64,000 nt of DNA from Omphalotus guepiniiformis (Eukaryota > Basidiomycota > Agaricomycetes > Agaricales > Omphalotaceae), in contig JAQOOI010000074.1 in assembly GCA_028554645.1 (NCBI GenBank), forward strand, positions 558,001 to 622,000, given 5' to 3'. The notes under the pieces were generated by a model, which made no database searches, was not told where the DNA came from, and was given only the letters and a program-made list of their open reading frames with translations. The translations under genes were made by a program, and so were the position numbers. Shown in pieces: positions 13,041 through 24,771 of the stretch (positions are counted from its first letter, which is position 1; each line of letters opens with the position of its first letter).

Positions 13041-16000
13041 GGCGTTGCAAGATCGAGAGGAAACTAGTTTTCGGGAGAGTGCGGATGAGCACGGACCTCG
13101 GTACGCGGCCATGTGACTTGATGAATATAAGTGGCTGATGACTGAGCTCTTTTTCTCTCAACAGCTGGCACGGCGTTCTTCGTCGCTGTCGATCATGCTT
13201 GCATAGCTGATCCAGGGTGCACCAGTGTACGCTGGTGCACTTGCCGCTGTTCATGATGTGGGGCACAGCGGTAACGCTGCTGTTGATCAGTCACCACTGG
13301 CTGATCCAGGATCCTTGCCCCCATCAACCAAAAATTCGAAAGGGTTCCGGGAAGGAGAAGGTGGGGCGTAAGTCTAGAGGTGCGCAAAGGTTCGTTCGTC
13401 GTTCAACGCTCGACTCTCGACCGTTCGACGTTCGACGTTCGTCTCCTTTGTCGCCAGAGTCTTGGAATGTTATCTAACAACCCCTGATGAAAGAACGCGC
13501 GCACGCCTTGCTATCCTTCCTATTGCCTCCCGACCTTCATGCTGCACTCTCTCCTGACGCATCTTCCCGTTCTGCGTTGCTAGAGTCACTCTCATCCGGG
13601 CAGCTTCTTCGCAGACAACACCTGTCATGAAAACAATATAATTCCGCTCCTAATTTCCATCGTCCGTACAAAGGTCATCGTGCGGATCCACCTCCACCTC
13701 CTCGTACTTCACGCCCTCAGGTTGCTCCCTCTACCGGCCCTTATCAACGTCAAGCTCCATCAAGATCGTCGCACAACTTGAACACGCCTCCTCCTTGGAC
13801 CCACCACGTCCTCCAGCCTCCTACGCTCGAAGTTGATCTAGGATGAGAAGAGGGAGAGGAGGGAGAGGTTTAGGGTTATGGATTAGGATTGCTGAGGAGA
13901 GGGAGGATCAGGAGAGGGCTAGGAGGCAGAGGGAGACGATGGTTGAGAGAATGCAGGATCTTGAGTGCAGTTTCTCGTATAAAGGTACGTTGGCGTGTTT
14001 TATACACGACTGATCACTGAAGATACCTTTTTTGTTATTTAGATCATACAAAACCTCGACTCACTCTGAAATACCGCAGAAAACTCACTGGAAATCTGGA
14101 AGCCTTACATCCCTCACTCGCTCTCTACTCTCCTCGCTTCTCCGCGGTTCACCCCTCAATCAACTACAAGATTCACTCTCGCTTCGCGCTCACTTATGCT
14201 TCAAACACTACGTGCTGTAGCGTATCTCTATGAACACGGTGTCGCACACGGCGATATCAAACCTTTGAACGTGCTTTTCACGCCCACAGGACGAGTGCAG
14301 ATCGTTGATTTTGGCAACGCGGAAGGAAGTTGCGACACTTCCTGTTCGACGTTCGACGTTCGTCTCCTTCGTCGCTCAGCGTCTTGGCACTCCCTTGCAC
14401 TCTTTTGTCTCGTCAATCAAACCCCTTAAATTCCGGCCTAGTTGACCAACCCTCGCCACCCCAACGCTGTTTGTGGCCTGACACTCTGTTGACCAAAGCC
14501 AGCGCTTCGGCTCCTCTCTTCTCTACATCTTTCTCACTCGTCTGAATTTCATACGAATTCTTCCTCTTCGTACTCGCTCGCGGTGACTCAGTATCGCGCT
14601 GGCGAGTCCACTGCTTTCCCTTCCAGCGACCATTCTTCTTCTTCTGATACTTTCCCGCAAACCTCTCTCTCATGCCTTGACTCAAAATACTCCATCCGAA
14701 ACTTCGATCGTTCAAGAACACGATATAACGCGCCCGAGTCACCCTCCCTCAACCATGCATTTATCCTCATCCACGACTCTAAGAACCCCCAAACCCATCT
14801 ACTTATCCAGCTACTACTCACACGGCGGCGTCGGCGGCAGTACCCCTCCACAACGCCTACAAACTCCTCCGAAAAGAACGAGACATCATATTCTCTTCTA
14901 TGCGTATAGCACAAGACCAACTCCACGCAAGCGAAGTTTTAAGGAAAACTTTCCTCACTGAACTCAACTTTACTCGATCTCTCTTACTTCGATATACCGA
15001 TAGTCATCGGAAGGAATTTAAACTTGGAGGTGTACGGTCCGAGGCGGACATTCAAGCACCATCGTCGTCGTCGTCGTCGCACTCAGGTTACTGGCCTGGA
15101 CAAGGAACCTCGGAAGCTCAGTACTACGAGGATGAATTGGATGAATTGGTCGTAGCGTTTCGTCACCCCGTTTCAGGCTCGGAATTTGCTCAACGTCATG
15201 GGCACAGTGGCCTGGGCGTGCTCGTGAATGGATCCCCCCAACCATTAGGACTTTAGCTAATTACAAGTTACACCCTGGAGCAACCGCTACAGCACCGGAC
15301 GCAAATCCTAGAGCCCTTCCGACTTCCGTTGAAAGTACCCAGGTTCAGGTGTACCGTGACGATGGAATGGAGCTTCAGTACCCAACCCATGCAGCTGCCG
15401 CGCCGGATCCGGGGTCTTCTGCTGTCACATCAAGCTCATTGGCACAAGTAGTTACTGGCGGAAAAGTAAATCTTCATCAAGGTGAGTTTTTGTTTAACAA
15501 GTGTGGCGTGTTGATATCGACGATTCGAACTTGCAGATCCTTTCTCTCATACACACGCGTATGGTCGTTCTTCGAATTCTCATGCCGTCCATCCTAAGGT
15601 AGTAGTAGCTTCGGATTACTATGCGACCCTGCATGCTACGTCAACGAACACCGTGACGTTGTACAACGTCGAAGAGAAATTCCTCCTATCCCTGGTCATC
15701 CAAGTTCCTCAGGCTATAGTATCATCTCGATGTATGACCCCTGGGGTGAAGCGCGATTAGACTTGCATGCGAGCAACATCAACGACGTCATCATGGCTTG
15801 GGGCCTTGAATTTAGGTTGAACCGGAGGGTAGGGTGTTCAAAACGACGACGAAGACGAAGACGATGGTTTCTTGGTGGTCCCCGTATGTCAAGAGGTGCG
15901 CCAAGGTACGTTCGACTTGTGATTTTCGACTTTTTTTATTTGTTCATCCAACCGTTGGCCAGGTCATAATTTACCGTCACGAACGAAACAAGGGCACACT

Positions 16001-16754
16001 CTAAATGAGACCGAACATGGAGCCTTCATTGTCGTCCCTACCTCAACATCAGCTTCAGCGACCCCGACGTTCCGGAAAGGTTTCAAAACTCGCCATCATG
16101 ATCTTGACCTCGCTGCGCTCGTGAATGAATGGCTGCAATACAAAGCGTCTGGCATGCGACTCTGTATGGCTCATCGGTTTGTTGCATGGAATGGATGGAT
16201 GGGAGGAAGAATTGGTGATGTTTGTGGTGGTCGAGGCGGGGAATTGGGTCGTCGTTTGGAGGTGTGGCTTACTGTCAATGGTCATGAAGATGTTTCGACT
16301 CACGATCCTGTCGTTGGACCTCGTCGACGATGGCATAACGACGAAAATGAAGATCGTCCTCAACAACGTCTGTCTCGACGTCTTCTACGTCGTCAGTCGC
16401 AAAACCCGTCAAGGTGGATACACAAAAGTTGTTCCAGAATCCTCTGTCTGCACCTTCTTCACACCCACCTTCCGATACCTCCTTGCTTGCCACATGAACA
16501 TCAAGTCTTCCTCCGCAACAACCCTCACATACACCATCTCGAACGTCTAGGAGGTCTCAGGGCACCTCAAAATCTTCCCTGTATCTATCCCCGTCTGTTT
16601 GACGTGTTATGTTGCTTGTGTACTTCTACCTTCATCCATAGGACATCCCTCAAGTTTTTCTCACCTCATCTTGTGTGCTTCATTGTTTTTGCTAGTGTAA
16701 CTATCAAAATATATTGTTTAAGTATATTGTACAGAGTTATTGAAAAACAAGAAA
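13041..16754. other. unexplained CMC cargo, no intact gene
   Basis: 3.7 kb between the dioxygenase start and the transposase 3' end. Contents: a GTGCACCAG/CTGGTGCAC palindrome at 13217-13240; two copies of a block built on GTTCGACGTTCGACGTTCG about 0.92 kb apart (near 13425 and 14345); a protein-kinase-like fragment at 14196-14330; Ser-rich open stretches near 14900-15256; and open but frame-shifting sequence at 15700-16560 that includes LVNEWLQYKASGMRLCMAHR. No chain of exons could be built. It looks like captured or decayed host sequence. Confidence 0.5.
14196..14330 (+). pseudogene. protein-kinase catalytic-loop fragment
   Basis: Reads LRAVAYLYEHGVAHGDIKPL, then NVLF and IVDFGNAEG: a kinase catalytic loop (HGDIKPxN) and DFG motif in the right order and spacing. 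Before and after it the frame breaks, and I cannot find the Gly loop or an APE-containing lobe in frame. It is best read as a fragment of a host kinase gene captured inside the transposon. Confidence 0.5.
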
Positions 16755-19576
16755 CTATCTTCTTCCTCTATTCAATGACCAGGTGATGGCCATTGTCTCC
16801 TGAGAAATCCCATAAGTGCCTGGAGGACGCTTGTATACAGCAAGATGGCTAATAATATGACGAGGTTCAACAATATGCAGTATGTTAGAAAGCTCTTGTC
16901 TCACTAATTGAGACTGTAGAGCTGAGCATGGGCTATAAGAATAGGGATTTTTAAGGTGCTGTGCTGGAGAGAGAGGCATATGTTCTCTGACAAGCAAGAA
17001 AGTCTTCATAATATTTGCAAGGGGAAGCTCCCAAATAGCCTCAATGCAACCAGTCCTGCTGGTAGATGCATGACCTTGGGGTAAATAGAAGTGAATGTGA
17101 CTGCTTGCTTCTCTAGATTTCTTATGACTATAAGTCCTTCCATCAAAGTTGAAGTTCCCTGGTTGATGGGCACTAGTTGGTAGAATGAGAGTGTCTCTTG
17201 GATAAATAATAGTAGTATTGGCTGAGTGATACTGCTGGCCTGTCCTGTTCAAGTAATGCAGAAGAAAGTTGTATTCCTCTGTAGTGAAGAGTTTGCCCTT
17301 GGCAAGAAACTCTGCTACCTCCAAGTCTGTCATGACTTTTGGTGGCTGCAAAAATTCATATACATTTCTGGGCTCTAGAAGGGTGGCCAGTTCACTAGTA
17401 GCTGGATTTGAGAATTGTCTGTCATGAAGAATTGCATTAAGCTTTGCATGACGGCCTGATTGGCGAACCATTGTGTATTCCATATCGCCTATTTAAATAT
17501 TGGTAAGTTAGTTGAAATATTCAAGATATTATATCAAACTGACCAAAATGATTGTTAGTTTTTATTCTTCCAAGATCACCATTCATTCGTTCACCTGGGA
17601 ATTCACTGAGAAGAGATACTGGGCCCCAGAATTTTAACTGCTCAGTGTTGTGCATAGCAAAGTGATGATTTGGCATAGATCAGAAACCTGGATAAAGCTG
17701 TTGAATAGAAGAGCGATATTTGACAAAATGTGTCATATATGCATCTGCTTCCTGATTTGAGGTTGAGTATGAAGCAATGATGTTGGTAGATGCAACTAGG
17801 TCACAAAAACTCAGTAGCATCCTCCTTTCTGTTTCATTGCCATTCCACCAAAGCTCTGGCATAACAAGTGGGAAGATAACAGTAAAGAGAACAAGGAGTT
17901 GATGTGCTTTGAGCTTTCCATGTTTAGGATCTCCAAGATTTTGAGGTGGGCGCTCAATATAAGTTGGGAGCAGGATAGCACCTATACAAGATCTAATACG
18001 TGCAAGTTGATTTGAAGTGAAGTCAAATGCATGGTCAAGATTTTCAGGCATATAGTCTTCATCCTCTTCATCACTGTCAAAGTCCAGATTTGAAAAGGGA
18101 GTGGGAGTGAGAGTAGGAGTGGGAGTTGAATCCTCCTCTGCTACAGTATCATCCTTCATTGTTACATCTCCAAAAATATCTGTAAGGCCAGAAGTACTGC
18201 CTTGCTGGCTTTCTTCATCCAGACTCTCTATATCTGATAATGCTTCTACTGTATCAGCATCAGAGTAATGTTCATCAAGAGTATTCTCTGTTATCTCCTT
18301 CAATGTCTCTTTTGAGCGTCCTATTCCCCACAGTGCCCTGAGTTGATAAGCAAGAATACCTTCCAAAGTATTATGCATATAACCCAGAACAACATGCTGT
18401 ACTGGATTCCAGTAGGGAATATCATGCATTGGAGTCCAACGAACACCTGATTGCTTAAAGAGACGTTCTTTTTCAGCAATAGTAATAGCATGCTGCCATT
18501 GAATAGCCTGAGCATGCACAATGGCCCCATCCCGTAATTGCCAGCTTGCATAGTTCAAATCTTCAATATCACCTTTTAGAGATAGACAGAAGGAGCAGTA
18601 AAAATCTGCAGTGACTGATCCATATCCAGCCACTTTTCTACTTACTTGGAGATCAGCAATTATTGGAATAACTCTTGCTGCAACCAAAGTACCACCTGGA
18701 TAAGTATAGGTAGGCATATGCTGACCTGGAAGATTGAACTCCATGATAGCTGCTATAAAAATTGCAAGAATATGTGGGATAGTCCATACTGTTGGACCAT
18801 CAGGTGCTGGCATCATGCCAATAAGAAACACATTTTCAGGTAGAAAACGAATTTCAAGTGGTAGATTCAAGCAATAAAGCACAATAGCACCACAGGAAAC
18901 TGTTTTACCTAAAGATGATTATTAGAAATATGAATATACTTCAATATTATTGTATACCTGCTGTTTTGTTTCCAAAAGGATTGAACCAATCAACATAGAC
19001 AGAAAATACCAGATGATAATGAGAAAGTAAAAAGCTTCTCAGAAAATGCGCACAAGGTCAGGGTCCAGACTATGTCTAGAATATACAGTGCATATATCCA
19101 AAGGAAGATCAATCTTCACAGAGGTTGTTTGTAGATGAAAGCCAGCTCCTTGAAGTGCAAGATATATGAGTTTGAGTGAAGTGATCATGATAAGATGAAG
19201 GGATTTGAGCACAGTGCTAACAGTATTCTGACTAGCACCAGCACAGAGAGCTAACCAAGCAGCTAGCAGACAACACATGTTAAACACAGGTGCTAGGACT
19301 TGATAAAGGTTAACAGAGAATTGCTCAAATTAGATCAGATTGTTTTCACATACCTAAGGATAGGTCAGGAATAGTAAGTTCCACAGGTTTTGGAGAAAGA
19401 GTGCTTCCTTGGGCATGATTGGCCTTGGTAGATTTTTTTGGAGACTTAGGTCTGGGTTCCCTCATATGTTTTCTTCTGGTCTGAGAAGAGACTAAACGCC
19501 CAGGCACCATAGTTCCGTTGTCCTCACAGACATGCTTGCTACAATTGTGGCAGATACAGATTACAGAGGGTTGCAT
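16755..19576 (-). pseudogene. tnp2-like CMC transposase, disabled
   Basis: Exon-like blocks (minus): 19576-19354, 19308 to about 19043, continuing to 18958, then 18908-17544 and 17488-16755. Family signs: a Cys-rich start (CICHNCSKHVC); TVYSRHSLDPDLVR; VDWFNPFGNKTAG; NLPLEIRFLPENVFLIGMMP; a Cys pair in ADFYCSFC; DIPYWNPVQHVVLGYMHNTL; MPNHHFAMHN and GERMNGDLGRIKTNNHF. These are typical of fungal CACTA/CMC transposases. Two lesions are visible. Near 19040 the frame shifts directly from SLDPDLVR to VFSVYVDWFNP, where I expect a longer segment, which suggests an internal deletion. An in-frame TGA at 17680-17682 also interrupts LYPGF/SMPNHHFAMHN. The element would need a transposase supplied in trans. 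Confidence 0.75.
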
Positions 19577-19707
19577 AGGCTTTGACTTGATGAAGCAAGA
19601 TGGAAGAGTACAACAGGATCAGATAGGCCCGTAAAGATTGAGACTTATATTGATGATACGAAAGATGGATGACAAACACAAAACAGTAAAAACAAAGACA
19701 AACAGAC

Positions 19708-19845
19708 TACCGTGACCTACACCGTGAGGTACACCGTGAGGTACACCGTGAGGTACACCGTGAGGTACATAGTGAGGTACAACGTGAGGTATAACGTGAG
19801 CCGAAGGCACTTACATTTCAGGTGACCCGGACTTTGCTCCCGGTG
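19708..19845 (-). repeat. right TIR of CMC element with subterminal repeats
   Basis: Reverse complement of the left end. It carries more copies of the 12-bp unit, mostly in the form TACCTCACGGTG, so the subterminal array is longer on this side. TCG follows directly. Confidence 0.9.
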
Positions 19846-19869
19846 TCGGAGAATCTGCATTTTACTTTC

Positions 19870-20930
19870 TGCATGTCTGCGAACGCGCTCCGTCTCCTAC
19901 AAATGTTTCTGCATCGGCGAAGAGAGCTATCATTGTCCTAATCGGAGTGAGAGGCGGTGAGTAATTCAACTTCTTCTATAATTCCCCCGCTCAATACACT
20001 ATCAGCCGGGACAAAAACTCTTGGTACAATTATTGCTAAAGCTAGAGCCTTGGGATGGGAACTTGTCCTATCTGCGTGACTCTCCCCACTATCCTTTGTC
20101 TCTCTTCACCGTCTCTATCCCCGCGGCAACCGAAGGCTTGAATTTTAAGGATACGATCACCCCCGTTCAGACGATTCCCGGACCTATCGTCGAATAACGC
20201 GAAAGCTGTGAAACTTCATGTGTGGATGCTAAATCATGCCCTTCGTATCGATCTGGAGGTGCCGGTGATGCCAGACACTGAGGTAGTTCGTAAGTTCCGC
20301 TGAGAACAATTCTGTTCCATGACTTATAGGAACGGAGGTAAGGCGCGTTGATACAGCTCTGATACACACTTATCGTTGTCATAGGGTAAAATATCCTGTG
20401 TACTAAACCCCGTTCTCCCACACTTGTCGCGTCCACTGCTTTCGTGAATAGCTGACCGTCGGGACAAATCTCAGAATTTCAGACAATCCTTTTCTGACAG
20501 GTCTTCTGCCGCCTAAAAAGTCCTACCTGTTTGGACGTCCTTTCGGGCATTTCCTCGCAAACTCGGACTCTTTCACACCTACTTATGGGCTCAAAGAGGC
20601 AACTGCAATTGATGAATTCAGAGGTTCCTTTCAGCCCATCATTCGGCGGTGCAAGTGTCACTGTTCACTACAGGACCTTATCATGCCTCTTCTACAACTT
20701 CACTTTTCCACGCGCGAGTAATTGGCGCCATCAATACTGTCACCCCTATATCCGGAGACCGGGGAGCGCTGAGTGGGGACAACACAGACTGGAGAACGAT
20801 CAAAATATGTCTATCGGGAAATTTTACAGAAGATACGCGTGTAGGATATGCTGGACGAGGGCGATCTTCCTGTGCATCCTTTACCTACGATGATACACAG
20901 GCAAGGTCTTCAATAGAGGTGTATCAATAG
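19870..20930 (+). pseudogene. decayed AROM-like (shikimate kinase / dehydroquinase / shikimate dehydrogenase) gene
   Basis: Just outside the CMC right end, 19915-20060 reads AIIVLIGVRG, an intron with GTGAGT..CAG ends, then AGTKTLGTIIAKARALGWEL. This is a degenerate shikimate-kinase P-loop in which GKT is scrambled to TKT. Around 20600-20830, frame-shifted pieces give FGGASVTVHYRT, VIGAINTVTP and GDNTDWRTIKICL, which match the VTxP and GAxNTI...NTDWxGI motifs of shikimate dehydrogenases. The middle should be dehydroquinase but is full of stops. The SK-DHQase-SDH order is that of the AROM C-terminus or the quinate repressor. Multiple stops and shifts show it is dead. Confidence 0.62.
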
Positions 20931-21732
20931 AGGTGTACAAGAGGACGTGGAAAAAGGTGTATGATTCGGTCGTTGGCGCTCGAGTCATTGTATCAATTTC
21001 AGCAGGACAGCTTATGGATCAGTGGGGCAGCATGAGACTGCGGATAATAGTGCATGGTAATCTACTTGCACCACAGCTTTCTGAAAGGTGTAAAGTGTGC
21101 TTCCAGAGAGAAGGGGTCTTGATGTTCTGCTGTAGACAGATCACTGGTGGTAGACATACCGAATAGAAGTCAACGTTACACTGGTATTCTTCCCCAGCAC
21201 CAATTATATCCGAGTTAGTCGCCCAACCAGCATAAGGCCTGAATCGCCTGGAAATAGGTCGCTGTATGAGGCTGATGTTCACCCGGTATTCAACTATTGT
21301 AAGCTCAGTTCTTGGACCGACAAAGCATAGGGGGCGTGCTTCAAGTGTATTTCTTTTACTACTCCTGCTTCTAAGTACATAATGATATGTTTACCTTTTT
21401 GTGAGGCCTGATTAATGATTTACTGAATCTTTCTTCTACTGTTTACAATGTTTACAATATTGATATTCGTCTACGCCTACAAGAGACTAAGGTAGAACGG
21501 TGGTGTTACATGCAATCACATGCCAGTACTCTTTTACTGTTCGGTGGTGTTAGATATGATGTGATTTTATACCAGTACAAACTTGAACTCTTCCTTCATG
21601 CACTCATCGAAACTTTAAGATTATTCATATAATATGTTCGTATCTCACTCTATAAACCGATAATTCTCTGAACATGTACTTTTCAGCTGCAACATTCATT
21701 GGAACAAACGCGATCTTCATTTCATTTCGTGA
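20931..21732. other. intergenic upstream of lipase gene
   Basis: About 800 bp. AT-rich, with short homopolymers and a repeated TTTACAATGTTTACAATATT-like stretch near 21440. No gene seen; presumably the promoter of the downstream lipase. Confidence 0.5.
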
Positions 21733-23295
21733 ATGGCTTGGTTACCTCTCATTGGTCGACTCTCAGTCAGGGAGTACGTCGCACTCGTATTAGGTTTCTT
21801 TTTCATCGCCTTTGAAGGCATAATCCGCCTCGTCATTCTCCTCTTCCTCCCGAAACCCATCATCAACTGGTTCTATGCGCGCTCTCGTAGTCTATTCCAC
21901 TACCTCGGCGGACGTGGGATTGGTCGAAACCCGCCCACACCCCGCGATCCCCAGACAGGCGCAAAGCGTAAAGCCAGACGGACCATCGCAGATCGTATCT
22001 TGCGCGCCAGGGACTTTGGGGAGCTGTGTGCGTTGTATGGGTATACGCCGGAGGAGCATGTCGTGTTGACAAAGGATGGATATTTGCTTGGGTTGCATAG
22101 GATTCCGTCTAAGAAGGGGCAACAGAGTACTCATCCTGGAACGAGTACTGGTAATCCTGTGGTGTATCTCCACCATGGGTTGTTGATGAATAGCGAGGTG
22201 TGGGTTTGTTTGACTGACGCTGAGCGTTCCTTGCCATTTGTGCTGGTCGAGCAGGGATTTGACGTCTGGCTGGGGAATAACAGGTGAGTGCTTTTGCAAT
22301 GGCGGAATTTGTGGTGAGCTCAGGTTTTTTTTTAGAGGAAACAAATATTCGAAGAAGAGTATTCATCATGGTCCCAACTCTACAAAGTTCTGGGACTTTA
22401 GGTCCGTAATGCTAGTTTTCGTGTAAGCGGATGTTATTGACAGTGAACCACTAGTATCGACGACTTTGCCTGGCACGACATTCCTGATTCCATTCAGTAT
22501 ATTCTAGACATCACCAAGGCTCCCAAGCTTAGTTACATTGGATTTAGCCAGGGCACTGCTCAAGCTTTCGCTGCGCTGAGTATACACCCGCAGTTGAATG
22601 AGAAGATCAATGTTTTCATCGCGCTGGCACCGGCGTTAAGTCCTGCAGGTCTGGCCGCACCGATTGTAGACGGGCTCATGAAAGCTTCGCCAACGTTGAT
22701 GTTCCTTTTTTTCGGCCGCAAATCAATCTTGTCCTCAGCCACGATGTGGCAGTCCATCCTATACCCTCCCATTTTCGCAAAGGTGATCGACAGCTCTCTG
22801 ATCTGGATGTTTGACTGGCACAGTCACAACATCAGTACCTCGCAGAAGATTGCAGCATACGCCCATCTGTACTCGTTTGCGTCGGTCAAGTCGGTGGTGC
22901 ACTGGTTCCAAATCATGCGCAACAGAGCGTTTCTTATGTATGACGACGATGTGATGTCGCCCGTGATGCGTACGTCTGTGAGCTCGTATAGGCCAGCACG
23001 ATTCCCGACAAGGAACATTGTGACCCCGATTGTTCTTCTGTATGGTGATCACGATAGTCTTGTGGACATTGAAGTGATGATGGAGCAACTTCCTGGACAT
23101 ACCGAAGTGCAACGACTGCATAGCTACGAGCACTTGGATATTCTGTGGGGTAAAGACGTGGATAGGGATGTGATTCCACATGTGCTTGATGCGCTGAAGA
23201 GGTATTGCGAGGATAAAGATAAGCTTACAGGGATCGTGAATGGGGTGAGGAAGACGGAAGTAGGAGACACTACAGATGCGTTTTCGGATATGTAA
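21733..23295 (+). CDS. steryl ester hydrolase / acid-lipase-like alpha/beta hydrolase
   Basis: Exons 21733-22283, 22336-22401 and 22455-23295 encode 485 aa. An N-terminal membrane segment (YVALVLGFFFIAFEGIIRLV) is followed by the AB-hydrolase lipase N-motif YGYTPEEHVVLTKDGYLLGL, the oxyanion region VVYLHHGLLMNSEVWV, DVWLGNNRGNKYS and the nucleophile elbow GFSQGT (Ser in GxSxG). The catalytic Asp is likely in YGDHDSLVD and the His in YEHLDILWG. This layout matches yeast Yeh1/Yeh2/Tgl1, which release fatty acids from steryl esters at lipid droplets or the plasma membrane. The substrate is inferred from family only. Confidence 0.88.
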
Positions 23296-23445
23296 TTAAA
23301 GAGATCGTTTCCGGTTACCGGGCCGGACCGAGACAAATGTCGCGGAAAATCTGGAAAAGCTGTTGTTCAAAACGATACTCCGACGATACCTGAGCTCAGT
23401 ATGAAGTTGAATATTGCATATTCCTTTCTCTATCCTTTCCTCGAC

Positions 23446-24771
23446 ATGATTATGCCCAACGCCCCAGATTCTGGCTCTCTCTTCAGACTTTACGGTTATC
23501 CAGTCGCTCACTCTGTTTCACCAGCGTTTCACAATGAAATATTCAGCCTCTTAGGTGGTGACAAGAATTACTCTCTTTTTTCGACTAGCAAGGTCATTCC
23601 GGAGATGCTCGAAGAGATTCGTAGTAGTGACTTTGGTGGCTGTAGGTATGTTGTCTGCAAGTCCTTGTGGTTGAGGTTCTGAATGTCCAGTCACCAGTGT
23701 CACCATGCCAATCAAAACAGCTATTATTCCTTACCTAGATGGCGTGTCACCAGAATCTAAAGCATCTGGAGCCGTGAACACTATTGTCAAGGTTCCTTCT
23801 CGTGGAGGTGCCAAGTTGATTGGTACTAACACGGATATCCTCGGTGTGAAGAATGCTCTACTTCGTTCGCTTCGACTGCAACATCACGAGCTCACTATCT
23901 CACCTCAAGCGAGATATCCTGAGGGTGTTGGTGCGGGTGTTGTCTTTGGAGGAGGCGCTACGACTCGGAGTGCAGTGTATGCTTTGCAGTCGATGGGTTT
24001 GCATCCTATATACCTTGTCAATCGAGACGCGGGGGAAGTCAAAGCAGGTGTGTTTCTTGATATAACTTCCTCGCTTCGTGTTCAAAGGTTTCTTTATGTA
24101 GTACAGGACACGTATCCTGATTTAGTCGCGAAGGGATCATTAATTCACCTTGATCATCTTGATCTCGTAGAGGACCTGCTAGCTCAACCTGATTCACCTA
24201 GGATACTCATGATCGTTGGTGCTATACCGGCTATAGCACCCGTAACGAAAGCCGAACGTATGGTGTATACAACTGCTTCTTCCATCTTCACTATCCCGTA
24301 CAATCCTCCCGTTCTTGACGCGTCCGGGAAAGATTGGCTTCCTATACCAAAGAAGCGACTCTTCCTTGAGATGGCGTATAAGCCACGTATAACTCCTATG
24401 GTGTGTTTTTTTTTCATTTTGTGTTGTTCGTTTACATCGTGATTGACCTGTCTTGATAGCTCAAGGTAGCGGAAGCTCATGGATGGGATACCATCGACGG
24501 CACGAATGCAATGGTAGAACAAGGCTTTGCTCAGCAAAGAATGTGGTTACTCGGCGATGCTAGTGCGGTGACAGGTAGCGATCCTGCTATCCTGGGACCG
24601 GAGATTGAGCAGAAGGCTAGGGACCTCGTTGCGAATCTGGGAGAGTGAGCGTGTTTTCCATGATTAATTGTGAACAAGATCTAATATTCATATTTTAGTA
24701 TCGTTGTGGAAGAAGTGGAGGTTGATAAGGCTGCGAATATTGAAGCTGCGCCTATTCTGAATGGGAAGTAA
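23446..24771 (+). CDS. shikimate/quinate dehydrogenase-like protein
   Basis: Exons 23446-23645, 23698-24047, 24102-24400, 24460-24644 and 24699-24771 encode 368 aa; an ATG at 23401 in frame would add 15. Motifs are YGYPVAHSVSPAFHNEIF (substrate site Ser residues), CSVTMPIKTAIIPYLD with the catalytic Lys, ASGAVNTIV, GTNTDILGVKNAL with the paired Asp, and the dinucleotide-binding loop FGGGATTRSAVYAL followed by YLVNRD. The chain therefore looks catalytically complete. Enzymes of this fold reduce dehydroshikimate or oxidise quinate with NAD(P). As a stand-alone fungal gene it is more likely catabolic (quinate use) than the AROM activity, and a decayed AROM-like gene lies 2.5 kb upstream. Confidence 0.85.

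Larger units (their letters stand above)
9262..19845. mobile_element. CMC (CACTA/EnSpm-like) DNA transposon, 10.6 kb
   Basis: Both ends begin CACCGGGAGCAAAGTCCGGG in inverted orientation and stay almost identical for about 60 bp. The trinucleotide TCG lies directly outside each end (9259-9261 and 19846-19848), fitting the 3-bp target duplication of CACTA-type elements. The TIRs run into 12-bp subterminal repeats (TACCTCACGTTG and TACCTCACGGTG), as expected for transposase-binding arrays. Cargo, left to right: an unknown 685-aa gene (+), a TET/JBP-type dioxygenase gene (-), 3.7 kb of unexplained sequence with a kinase-like fragment, and a decayed tnp2-like transposase (-). The element lies between PXR1 and a dead AROM-like gene. 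One element spanning all of this is inferred from the paired ends; a composite built by nested insertion is possible. Confidence 0.82.

Noticed and set aside
9262..19845. KDZ transposon assignment because of the TET/JBP gene
   Set aside because: The transposase remains match tnp2/CMC blocks (ENVFLIGMMP, YCSFC, GDLGRIKTNNHF), and the 3-bp duplication fits CACTA-type elements.
19870..24771. Functional quinate-utilisation cluster
   Set aside because: The AROM-like copy is dead, and no transporter, dehydratase or activator gene is seen nearby.
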